Positions 32,595-40,508 of a stretch of 64,000 nucleotides of DNA are shown here, one piece after another. The notes beneath the pieces are model-generated. The model did not search any database. It was not told the DNA's origin and saw nothing but the letters and a program-made list of their open reading frames with translations. A program made the translations under genes and the position numbers. This DNA is from Acidobacteriota bacterium (GTDB taxonomy: Bacteria; Acidobacteriota; Blastocatellia; Pyrinomonadales; Pyrinomonadaceae). Each line of letters starts with the position of its first letter. Position 1 is the stretch's first letter. The stretch lies in the NCBI GenBank assembly GCA_016715115.1, contig JADKBM010000011.1, forward strand, positions 620,001-684,000, in the 5' to 3' direction.

Positions 32595-33899
32595 CTAATT
32601 CGCGACGGTCGAACCCGACGTTGAGACGAGCAGGACGGAGGCGACCGATTCCTTGCGCAGTCTCCCCAGGACGCGCTGGACGTCCGCGACCGAAACCGTC
32701 TGCAGATTCGTCTGGTCGTCCTTGACCGAGACGAAGCGGTACGTTTGCGAATCGAGCCAATAGTTCAGCGGATCGGCGGTCGCGCCGGCGGCCAAAACGG
32801 CGCGCTTCGCGGCCTCGAATTCCGCCGGCGTCACGTCCGCCCCAAGGAAATGGTTTTGATAACTCGCGATATCCGTCGGCAAAGCGATCGTGTTGCCGAC
32901 CTTCTTGACGATCGCCGTGTTCCAGGAAGAAACCCCGAGGATCACGATTCCGGGAAGAACGTTGGCGTTGCTGCGCGCGAATGAACGCTCGCCCTCGCGA
33001 CTGCGGATTCGCGAATGAAGGACGTTTTCGAGAATCTGCGCGGCGTAAAAGTCCTTTTCACTTCTTGCGACTCCGCGCATCGCAAAACGAAGTTCGCTCG
33101 TGTTCTCAAGCGTTGTGTCGAGAATCTGGATGTTAGCGATCGGCGGCGCGGGCTGGGCAAAAGTCGCCGGGATCTTCTTATCCGCCTTCAGCCAGCCGCC
33201 GAACAAACGCCTCGAAGCACGAAGCGCAAGATCGGCCTTGACGTTTCCGGAGATCGCGAGCGTCGCGTTGTCCGCCGTCAGGAAACGCTGTTTGGCAAAC
33301 AAAATGTCCGCAAAATCGATCTTGGCGGCGCTTTCGGGCGTTCCCAACAACGGCCGGCCGTAAGGGAAACTGCCGAGCAGTCGTTTCGCGACCGCGCGGT
33401 CTGCCAGATAAGCCGGGTCTTTCTCGATCTCCGCGAGTCTTGCAAGATGCGGGATCTTTACACGTTCGGTCGTTTCCTTGTTTATCTGCGGGTTGGTGAG
33501 CGCCGAAGAAAGAGTTTCGAGCAAAGTCAAAAACTTGTCGGCATCGCCCGTCGCATCGATCTGGATATAATCATATCCGCACGTCACATCGAGGCTTCCA
33601 CCAAGGTCGTCGCGAAAATACTCTTTCGCCGACTCGTTCGGAAAGATAATTTCCGACAGAAGCTTCATCACCCCTTCTTTCCCGAGCGGATCGAAGGCAG
33701 CGCCGCTGTGAATTCTGGTTTTGACGGTGACTTTCGCGGCTTTTGAATCGCTCCAGACGATCAGGCGCAGTCCGTTGAGGAGTTTTTCCTCGCGCGGCGC
33801 CGACACATTCGAAGCTTGCGCGCTGACAAGCGAGGCGCAGAGCGAAATAACGGCGAGCAAGATCGCCGGTTTGATAAGACGGTTAAAGTGATTCTTCAT
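32595..33899 (-). CDS. M16-family (insulinase-like) protein lacking the zinc motif
   Basis: A 434-residue exported protein. The ATG at 33899 starts a signal peptide (about residues 7-28, ending LVSAQ); a longer reading adds non-signal residues. It has the M16 two-lobe layout, with NGLRLIVW at the start and the R-Y-type C-terminal lobe near residues 220-420. The catalytic HxxEH is absent: the aligned stretch reads DPLGKEGVMKLLSEII. It is therefore probably an inactive subunit of an M16 heterodimer, like alpha-MPP-type partners. The active partner is not in the window. It leads the minus-strand run into menG. Confidence 0.82.
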   Translation of the reverse strand: MKNHFNRLIKPAILLAVISLCASLVSAQASNVSAPREEKLLNGLRLIVWSDSKAAKVTVKTRIHSGAAFDPLGKEGVMKLLSEIIFPNESAKEYFRDDLGGSLDVTCGYDYIQIDATGDADKFLTLLETLSSALTNPQINKETTERVKIPHLARLAEIEKDPAYLADRAVAKRLLGSFPYGRPLLGTPESAAKIDFADILFAKQRFLTADNATLAISGNVKADLALRASRRLFGGWLKADKKIPATFAQPAPPIANIQILDTTLENTSELRFAMRGVARSEKDFYAAQILENVLHSRIRSREGERSFARSNANVLPGIVILGVSSWNTAIVKKVGNTIALPTDIASYQNHFLGADVTPAEFEAAKRAVLAAGATADPLNYWLDSQTYRFVSVKDDQTNLQTVSVADVQRVLGRLRKESVASVLLVSTSGSTVAN

Positions 33900-34085
33900 A
33901 ATTAGTGACGCTTTCCGAGATTCTGGATTCAAGATCTTAGTTGCCGGAAATGCGTCGAAGCGTTGTCAGGCCGGAATCGGATCAAGGCGAAATTTTAAAT
34001 CCCGGCAGGCAAAGTTTCAAGCGGTCAAAGCATCTAGATGATTGTAATTCGCGGAGACCGAAAACGAAAATTTCATCGGTGAAAC

Positions 34086-34113
34086 TTAACTTCTGTCGAA
34101 TTCGTGTTAAAAT
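34086..34113 (+). promoter_or_regulatory. Candidate sigma70-type promoter for the zinc-ribbon/TonB gene
   Basis: TTAACT (34086-34091) and TAAAAT (34108-34113) are separated by 16 bp and lie about 57 bp upstream of the ATG at 34170. The match to the -35 box is only partial. The region is the divergent gap between the M16-like gene and the TonB-like gene and is AT-rich compared with its surroundings. Confidence 0.4.
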
Positions 34114-34169
34114 TACGTGTTTTTTTCATGGACGGCGAAACCGCCGCGGACTAAGAAAGAGGCTGGAGA

Positions 34170-35477
34170 ATGGGAAAGATAGTAAAATATTGTAACGCTT
34201 GCGAGGAAGGATTTGCCGAGAAGTTCGGTTTTTGCCCGAACTGCGGTGCGCATCTGACGGCATTCGAGATGAATCCGGTGGCTTCCGAAACGAAACCGGA
34301 ACCGATTCAGAGCATTGAGGAGATCCCGGTACCGGAGATCATTTCGGTCGCCCCGATCAATGAAACGGTGGTCGAGAGTGCGCCGGAAGAGATCGTGGTT
34401 GAAGAGCCGGCGATCGAAGCAGCCGAAGCGTTCGAGTTTGATGATGACGTTCTTGATGAAGAGGTTATGGTGACGCCGGAACCGGCGCCGACGGCCGCTT
34501 TTGTCGTCCCGGCGGCGACGCAAAGCGCCTACGAAGCGACCTTTCAGCCGAAAGCTAGTCCGAAGATTGACGATGCGTTTCACATCACGATCGTCGAGGA
34601 AAAGAACGTCAAACAGCGCAATCTCCTGCTTCTGGGCGTTTTTGCATTGTTTTTCGGCGCTTTCACTATCGGTTTGCTCTACTCCTTGTTCAATAAGTTT
34701 CTCGATGTCGCAGCGATCGACAGTCCCGATCTGATCTCCTATGTCGGAGAGGTCGAACCGATCCCGTTCGAAGAAGAGCAGATAATTAAGAAGGACAAGG
34801 AAAAGGGCGGCGGCGGCGGCGGCGGCGGTAAGGAAGAAGAAACTCCCGCGTCAAAGGGACGCGAAGCCGCGCAGGTTGAAAATCCGCAGTTCGCGCCATC
34901 TTCAAGGGCAGTTCCGCTGACGAATCCCGACATTGAGATACTGCTTGCGACCAAGAACAAGAACCCGCGTGCGGCCGAGAACACGGATGAACCGTACGGT
35001 CTTCGCAACGGGGCCGACGGGCTTTCCGACGGAACGGGCAGCGGCGGTGGACTTGGTAACGGTCGCGGCCGCGGACAGGGAAATGGCAACGGCGACGGAC
35101 TCGGCAACGGTAACGGGTCGGGGCGCGGCAATGGTGACGGAGATGGCAACGGAGACGGATCCGGCGACGGAGACGGTTTATTCAAAGACGCGAAGGTGAA
35201 AGTCGGTCCGACGGTCGGCGTCAAGATCATCTCGAAACCCCGTCCGGGATACACGGATTCGGCGCGCGTCAACAACATTCAGGGAACGGTCATTCTCAAA
35301 GTGACGTTTTTGGCGAGTGGTCAGGTCGGCGGCGTCTCGGTTGTCAAAGGACTTCCGAACGGTTTGACCGAACAAGCGATCGCGGCCGCGAAGGGCATTC
35401 GATTCGAACCCGCCAAAAAGGGCGGCAGTCCATACTCGGTCAACAAGAACGTCGAGTACAGTTTTACGATTTTTTAA
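34170..35477 (+). CDS. Zinc-ribbon TonB-like energy-transducer family protein
   Basis: A 435-residue protein with an unusual domain mix. It has an N-terminal zinc ribbon (Cys at 8, 11, 22 and 25) and an acidic Pro/Glu-rich linker. One transmembrane helix (about residues 148-170, LLLLGVFALFFGAFTIGLLY) comes next. A Gly/Asn/Asp repeat region follows (about residues 285-335). A TonB C-terminal domain (GPTVGVKIISKPRPGYTDSARVNNIQG through FEPAKKGG and YSFTIF) ends the protein. TonB proteins transfer proton-motive force to outer-membrane receptors, but a cytoplasmic zinc ribbon is not part of the normal family. A GAGG(CT)GGAGA run supports ATG 34170. A terminator follows. Confidence 0.85.
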   Translation: MGKIVKYCNACEEGFAEKFGFCPNCGAHLTAFEMNPVASETKPEPIQSIEEIPVPEIISVAPINETVVESAPEEIVVEEPAIEAAEAFEFDDDVLDEEVMVTPEPAPTAAFVVPAATQSAYEATFQPKASPKIDDAFHITIVEEKNVKQRNLLLLGVFALFFGAFTIGLLYSLFNKFLDVAAIDSPDLISYVGEVEPIPFEEEQIIKKDKEKGGGGGGGGKEEETPASKGREAAQVENPQFAPSSRAVPLTNPDIEILLATKNKNPRAAENTDEPYGLRNGADGLSDGTGSGGGLGNGRGRGQGNGNGDGLGNGNGSGRGNGDGDGNGDGSGDGDGLFKDAKVKVGPTVGVKIISKPRPGYTDSARVNNIQGTVILKVTFLASGQVGGVSVVKGLPNGLTEQAIAAAKGIRFEPAKKGGSPYSVNKNVEYSFTIF

Positions 35478-35500
35478 GTTGCCTGATGTTTCCTCTGTTG

Positions 35501-35534
35501 GGTGGGCCGAACGGTTTCGGCCTGCCTTTTTTTT
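35501..35534 (+). terminator. Intrinsic terminator after the TonB-like gene
   Basis: An 11-bp stem with two wobble pairs (35501-35511 with 35516-35526) and a CGGT tetraloop is followed by eight T residues. It lies between the TonB-like gene and the ChaN-like gene. Confidence 0.85.
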
Positions 35535-35580
35535 GCCCGCCGTCCGGTTTTGTGTTACAAAATTGAAGGCGGAAAAAACT

Positions 35581-36474
35581 ATGAAAATTCTTGTGTGTGC
35601 AGCTGTCTTACTTATGGCATCAATTTCGTTCGGTCAAAATGCGGATCCCGGTTACCGGATCTTCGATCGATCCGGCAACCCGGCGACGATCGAGCAGATC
35701 ATCGCCGAAGCGGGCAACGTCAATGTCGTTTTTCTCGGTGAGAACCACGACGATGCGACGGCGCACGCGATGCAGCTCCGGATCTTCAAAGCGATCGTCG
35801 AAAAGTACTCGAAAGAACGCCCGACGGCACTCTCGATGGAAATGTTCGAACGCGACGTGCAGACCGTTGTCAATGAATACTTGAGCGGACTGATCACCGA
35901 GAACCATTTCCTGCTGAGTTCGCGTCCGTGGAAGAATTATTCGACCGATTACAAACCGCTCGTCGAGCTCGCGAAGGCGGAACGGCTTCCGGTGATCGCC
36001 GCCAATGCGCCGCGCCGTTACATAAATATGGTCTCGCGCAAAGGGCGCACCGCGCTCGATCCGCTCTCGCGCGAGGCTAAGGAGTGGCTTCCGCCGCTGC
36101 CCTACAATCAGGCTTCCGAAGCCTATTCAACCAAGTTCAAGGCGCTCATGGGGCCATCGCCTGAGGCTCAGATGGGACTTGCGAACATACTTGATTCGCA
36201 GTCTCTCTGGGACGCGTCGATGGCGTTTTCGATCTCGGAGTTCCTCAAGAAAAAGAAGAACCCGCTGGTAATTCACCTTAACGGCGCGTTTCACACCGAA
36301 AGCCGGCTGGGAACTGCCGAGCATCTGATGAAGTACTCGAAAAAGTCGAAGTTCCTGGTCGTGACGATGCGTTATGAGGACTCATTCACGACGTTCGACA
36401 AAGCGAAGCACGAGAACCTCGGTGACTTCGTCATCCTTACCGACGCCAAGCTGCCCCGCAGTTTCAAGCAGTAA
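35581..36474 (+). CDS. ChaN-like haem-binding family exported protein
   Basis: A 297-residue protein with a signal peptide (MKILVCAAVLLMASISFGQ). The ATG at 35581 is chosen because it begins the signal; the upstream extension would cross the terminator. The conserved ChaN/DUF399 features are VVFLGENHDDATAHAMQL, ALSMEMFERDVQTVVNEYL, NAPRRYINMVSRKG and VIHLNGAFHTESRLGTAEHL. The Campylobacter relative ChaN binds haem and is iron-regulated; no Cys lipobox is seen here. Iron acquisition together with the TonB-like neighbour is plausible but inferred. Confidence 0.85.
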   Translation: MKILVCAAVLLMASISFGQNADPGYRIFDRSGNPATIEQIIAEAGNVNVVFLGENHDDATAHAMQLRIFKAIVEKYSKERPTALSMEMFERDVQTVVNEYLSGLITENHFLLSSRPWKNYSTDYKPLVELAKAERLPVIAANAPRRYINMVSRKGRTALDPLSREAKEWLPPLPYNQASEAYSTKFKALMGPSPEAQMGLANILDSQSLWDASMAFSISEFLKKKKNPLVIHLNGAFHTESRLGTAEHLMKYSKKSKFLVVTMRYEDSFTTFDKAKHENLGDFVILTDAKLPRSFKQ

Positions 36475-36480
36475 CAGAGC

Positions 36481-36683
36481 ATAGTGCATAGGATAGTGCA
36501 GAGTGCATAGAGATAGTGCAGAGTGCGAGATAGTGCAGAGTGCATAGAGCATAGAGCAGAGTGCAGAATGCTCTCAACACTATGCACTATGCACTCTGCA
36601 CTTTGCACTCGGCTCTCTGCTATCTGCACTCGGCTCTCTGCTCTCTGCACTCTGCACTATCTCGCACTCTGCACTCTGCACTG
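36481..36683. repeat. Palindromic array of TGCAGAG/CTCTGCA units
   Basis: About 200 bp between the ChaN-like gene and the HD-GYP gene are built from AGTGCAGAGTGCATAGAG-type units on the left and their complements on the right. The best pair is a perfect 29-bp inverted repeat, 36515-36543 with 36647-36675. The unit differs from that of the 26.9-27.5 kb element, but the architecture (two opposed low-complexity arms around a short centre) is the same. All frames through it give repetitive, non-gene peptides. Confidence 0.9.
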
Positions 36684-36698
36684 AATTGTTAAAACTTG

Positions 36699-36728
36699 TT
36701 GACCCCCGTTTCACCATTGCGTTAGAAT
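36699..36728 (+). promoter_or_regulatory. Sigma70-type promoter for the HD-GYP gene
   Basis: TTGACC (36699-36704) and TAGAAT (36723-36728) are separated by 18 bp, about 42 bp before the ATG at 36770. The match to consensus is good (5/6 and 5/6). It lies directly downstream of the palindromic array. Confidence 0.6.
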
Positions 36729-36769
36729 AGTACAGCGACGCTCGTCGCTCCTGCATCTCGATCCTCAAG

Positions 36770-38578
36770 ATGAAGACGAAAATAAGTCTAATTTACTTCG
36801 TTGTACTGACGCTTCTGGCCGTCGGTCTATTGCCGCTGCTGTTGACGAGCTGGACCCTGTCCGACCGCAGCGCAAAGGAACTCCGGGCTCTCGAAGGCCG
36901 TTACCAGACTCAGTTAGTGCAGGACAAAGCGCGTCAGATCGAGCTTTTCGGCCAGCGTTATGCCGACCTCGTCGGGAGCTATGCAAAGGCGCTCGAGCTC
37001 TCAAATGATTTTTCCGTCCTCTCATCACCTCAAACGGAAGTGAAGCTGAGTTCGACGCTTGAGGAAAATCCGTATCTTATCGCCCTGTTCATCAAGCCGG
37101 TCGGCGGCGAGTCGATCGCCGTCCGGCGGGCGAAATTTGCCGCGACTGAAGAGCTGGAAGGCATCGCATCGGGTCTATCGGCGGGATTCGAAAACAAGAA
37201 GCTCGTCTTTGGGAAGCCTCAAAAGATCATGTCGAGTGGCGAGATCGTGCTTCCGATCGGCTCACCCGTCGTAATCAACAACACGGTTGCGGCGACCGTG
37301 ATGGCCGTCGTTTCGCTGCGCGAAATATCGAGAATAATGGCCGAGACGCGGCCGATGTCTGAGGACGAATTGTGGAAGTCCGGTCTGCCGATGATCCTTG
37401 TGGTCGATGAACGCGGCAACGCGGTTTTTCATCCGGACGCGAGCGTCGTCACGAATCAGAAGTCGTTCGGCTCGTTGAAAATTGTACAGGAATGGATGGA
37501 AGCGAGCGCCCAGGTCCAATCGGCCCTCGTGCCCTTTTCGACCGAGTACGACGGAAAGGAACACGAGATGATCGGCGCCTATTCAACGGCGAATCTCCGA
37601 AATGAACTAAAACTCGGTGTCGTCGCGATGCAGGATGAGAGCCGCGCTCTCGCATCGGTCGCCGAAATGCGTCGCAGCGTCTGGTTCATTTGCCTCGGCT
37701 TCGGGTTCGTCGCGCTGGTCGTCGGTTTGATCCTCGCGCGAATGATGACGGTTCCGATCCTCGACCTCGTCGGGGTCGCGCAGAAGATCGCGGTCGGCGA
37801 TTACACGACGCGCGTCGAAACGAAGAATTTCTCCGAGATCGGCACGCTCGGAGAAGCGTTCAATCTGATGAGCGACAAGGTCCAGGAACAGATCGAAAAA
37901 CTCGCACGGGCCGCCGAGGAGAATCGCGAATTGTTCGTCGGAACGGTCAAAGCTCTTGCCGCCGCCATCGACGGCAAGGACCGCTACACGCGTGGCCATT
38001 CGGAACGCGTTGCGCGGTTCTCGATCGCCATCGGCAAACGTATGCGGATGTCGGAGGATGAACTCGAAGCTCTTCGCATCAGCGCGTTGCTGCACGATGT
38101 CGGGAAGATCGCGATCGATGACGCGATCCTGAAGAAACCATCGGCATTGACGGACGAAGAGTTCGAAGTGATGAAGACCCATCCGCAACGCGGGTTCAAG
38201 ATAATGTCGCAGATTCCCAGAATGCGGGATTTCTTGCCGGGTATGTATATGCATCACGAGATGATCAACGGTCAAGGCTATCCGCAAGGACTCAAAGGCG
38301 ATGAAATTCCTCTTCAAGCGAAAATCGTTTCCGTGGCCGACACGTTCGACGCGATGACCACCGATCGGCCGTATTCCAAGGGAATGGAACTCGGGGCGGC
38401 GCTCGATCGCATACGCAGTTTTATCGGCACGCGGTACGACGGTGCGGTCGTCGAAGCCCTGATCCACGCTTGTGAGACCGGTGAGGTCCGGCCCGTCGGC
38501 GGATTGGTCAAGCCCAAGCCGCAAACGGAAGCGGACGATCCGGAGTGTATGAAGTTGTTCGAAAGACGTGTCGCGTAG
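36770..38578 (+). CDS. HD-GYP-domain c-di-GMP phosphodiesterase, membrane sensor
   Basis: A 602-residue inner-membrane protein. It has an N-terminal transmembrane helix (about residues 7-26), an extracytoplasmic sensor region of about 270 residues (dCache-like fold, inferred), a second helix (about 303-325), a HAMP linker (about 326-380) and an HD-GYP domain. The metal-binding HD is in LLHDVGKIAID (near residue 440). The GYP-type motif reads GQGYPQGLKGDEIP (near residue 500), and VSVADTFDAMTTDRPY follows, as in active phosphodiesterases that degrade c-di-GMP to pGpG or GMP. It sits next to the palindromic array and has its own promoter. The window also holds a c-di-GMP riboswitch. Confidence 0.9.
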   Translation: MKTKISLIYFVVLTLLAVGLLPLLLTSWTLSDRSAKELRALEGRYQTQLVQDKARQIELFGQRYADLVGSYAKALELSNDFSVLSSPQTEVKLSSTLEENPYLIALFIKPVGGESIAVRRAKFAATEELEGIASGLSAGFENKKLVFGKPQKIMSSGEIVLPIGSPVVINNTVAATVMAVVSLREISRIMAETRPMSEDELWKSGLPMILVVDERGNAVFHPDASVVTNQKSFGSLKIVQEWMEASAQVQSALVPFSTEYDGKEHEMIGAYSTANLRNELKLGVVAMQDESRALASVAEMRRSVWFICLGFGFVALVVGLILARMMTVPILDLVGVAQKIAVGDYTTRVETKNFSEIGTLGEAFNLMSDKVQEQIEKLARAAEENRELFVGTVKALAAAIDGKDRYTRGHSERVARFSIAIGKRMRMSEDELEALRISALLHDVGKIAIDDAILKKPSALTDEEFEVMKTHPQRGFKIMSQIPRMRDFLPGMYMHHEMINGQGYPQGLKGDEIPLQAKIVSVADTFDAMTTDRPYSKGMELGAALDRIRSFIGTRYDGAVVEALIHACETGEVRPVGGLVKPKPQTEADDPECMKLFERRVA

Positions 38579-38638
38579 AGTCAAACGTCAAGTTCAGATC
38601 ACCGGCGGAATCGTCGGCCCGCAAACCAACTTCCAATT

Positions 38639-40345
38639 ATGAACGTAACCGACTTTCAGGAAATATGGCAGATCGACATCGGCGATCAGGTTTATGAGGC
38701 CACCTTCGAGGTTCTGACGCAATGGATCGGTGAAGGCTCGCTTCTGCCCCAGGACAAAGTCCGGCGCGGGAATCTGCGCTGGATCGAAGCGCGCCGCGTG
38801 CCGGCTCTCGTGCCGTTTTTCAACGCCAAAGAGAGCGGCGCACCGCCGCCCGTCACGACCTCGACCGTCAGCGGCGAGACCAATGGTCTTCCGGCGACGG
38901 TTCAAACGACGAATTTTCCGGTCACGCCGCACCGTGCCGAGCCGGTCCCGAACACGGCGGATCCGTACCGGACGAACATCGTTGAAGCTATTCCTGCCCG
39001 GTCTGCGCCGCCGACGAACGCTTTCGTGAGCCCGGCGACGTCGGGTTTCAGCGTCAATCGCATCGAACCGCAAACATCGCCCTTTAACCAATCACCGGCC
39101 GCGGCCGAGCCCTTTGCCTCTCCGGTCTTCTCCGATCTGCCGCAGGCTTGCTCGATGCATCCGGAATCACAGGCATTTTTTGTTTGCGAAACCTGTGCCA
39201 ACGTCTTCTGCAAGCTCTGCCCGAAGTCGTACGGCGGCACCGTCCGGATCTGCCCGTTTTGCGGCGCGATGTGCCAACGCATCGAGCAAGCAAGATCGAA
39301 AGGCGAACAGGCCGCAATGTATCGTGCGGCCGTCGACGGGGGCTTCGGATTCGGCGATTTTGCCAGCGCACTGGCCTATCCGTTCAAGTTCAAGGCCAGT
39401 CTTTTCTTCGGCGCGGTTCTGTTTATGATCTTCACGATCGGTCAGGGCGCATCGTCTTTCGGCGGGTTTTTCCTGATGGCGGCATCGCTGATGTGCTATA
39501 TGCTCAGCAATATGCTCTATTTCGGGATTCTGACGAATGTTCTGGAGAACTTCTCGCAAGGGTTTACGACCCGAAATTTCATGCCGAGCTGGGACGACTT
39601 CTCGCTCTGGGACGACGTCGTCCATCCGTTCTTTCTGAGCGTTGCGGTCTATCTCGTTTCGTTCGGCCTCTTTATCGTGATCGGGGTCGGATCGGCGGTT
39701 TACGCTGTGAAGTCCGTCTCGAATCTGAATAACAAGGAAACGGCCGCCCAGCAGAATCCGTTCGCGAACGATTCAGAGATCAAGAAGTTCAATGAAGCGT
39801 TCGGCGACGGCGATATGAACTCCTCAGAAAACGAAGAGGAGCGTTTCCGCAAGATGGACGAGTTCATCCGCGAGCAGCGCAAGAAACAGCTTGAATCCGG
39901 GATCGGAAAAACGCCGGAGACGCTCGAGAAGGAAAGGAACGAAATGGTTTCCGGATTCCTGAAGATGGCGTTGCCGTTGCTTTTGCTGATGGGGGCGGCA
40001 TTGCTCTGGGGCTTTTTCTATCTGCCGGCGGCGTGCCTCGTGGCCGGCTACACCCGCTCGTTCGTGGCGACCCTGAATCCGAAGATCGGACTTGAAACGA
40101 TCCGGATACTCGGTGTCGACTATGTCAAGATACTCTTTATGGGACTGATCGTCGCGATCGCGTCGGGCGTCGTCGGTTTCGTTCTGGCATTGATCTTTCT
40201 TCCGTTCAATTTGCCGAGCGTCGGAAATCTTCCCGCGAAGGCGATCGCCGCGTTGGCCTCGTTCTATTTCTCGGTTGTCTTCTCGGTCGTTCTCGGATTC
40301 GCGCTTTATAAGAACTCCGAGAAACTTAATCTGTTCAGGAGTTAG
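38639..40345 (+). CDS. Multi-pass membrane protein with GYF-like and B-box-like zinc domains
   Basis: A 568-residue protein. The N-terminal ~65 residues resemble GYF_2-type domains (VYEATFEVLTQWIGEGSLLPQDKVR...NLRWIEA). A Pro/Thr-rich linker follows, then a zinc-finger-like cluster (about residues 170-215: ACSMHPESQAFFVCETC, FCKLCPK, CPFCGAMC). The rest is a set of about five to six transmembrane helices resembling the Yip1/DUF4013 group (about 260-565), split by a charged cytoplasmic insert (about 360-430). The function is unknown. It is followed by a terminator-like hairpin and ftsY. Confidence 0.75.
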   Translation: MNVTDFQEIWQIDIGDQVYEATFEVLTQWIGEGSLLPQDKVRRGNLRWIEARRVPALVPFFNAKESGAPPPVTTSTVSGETNGLPATVQTTNFPVTPHRAEPVPNTADPYRTNIVEAIPARSAPPTNAFVSPATSGFSVNRIEPQTSPFNQSPAAAEPFASPVFSDLPQACSMHPESQAFFVCETCANVFCKLCPKSYGGTVRICPFCGAMCQRIEQARSKGEQAAMYRAAVDGGFGFGDFASALAYPFKFKASLFFGAVLFMIFTIGQGASSFGGFFLMAASLMCYMLSNMLYFGILTNVLENFSQGFTTRNFMPSWDDFSLWDDVVHPFFLSVAVYLVSFGLFIVIGVGSAVYAVKSVSNLNNKETAAQQNPFANDSEIKKFNEAFGDGDMNSSENEEERFRKMDEFIREQRKKQLESGIGKTPETLEKERNEMVSGFLKMALPLLLLMGAALLWGFFYLPAACLVAGYTRSFVATLNPKIGLETIRILGVDYVKILFMGLIVAIASGVVGFVLALIFLPFNLPSVGNLPAKAIAALASFYFSVVFSVVLGFALYKNSEKLNLFRS

Positions 40346-40366
40346 CGCGGCGATCGGTCGACTCGG

Positions 40367-40405
40367 GGCGGGAAGCGGTTCAAACCGATTCCCGCCTTTC
40401 TCTTT
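40367..40405 (+). terminator. Candidate terminator before ftsY
   Basis: A long stem (40367-40380 with 40383-40396, one mismatch) forms a nearly perfect hairpin and is followed by a pyrimidine-rich TTTCTCTTT tract. It lies 20 bp beyond the stop of the zinc-finger membrane protein. Confidence 0.55.
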
Positions 40406-40508
40406 GCCCGCGTTCTTTTCTATAATCAATGGTTCGGGATAGGCGCGGGAGTTTGGACGGTCTGACCTTGGACCCGAGAAGCGCAAATAGAACTCCGAAA
40501 AGGGAATT

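Noticed and set aside
36481..36683. CRISPR array or tandem promoter cluster
   Set aside because: It is a short-unit inverted array without spacers, and its units do not resemble promoter boxes.
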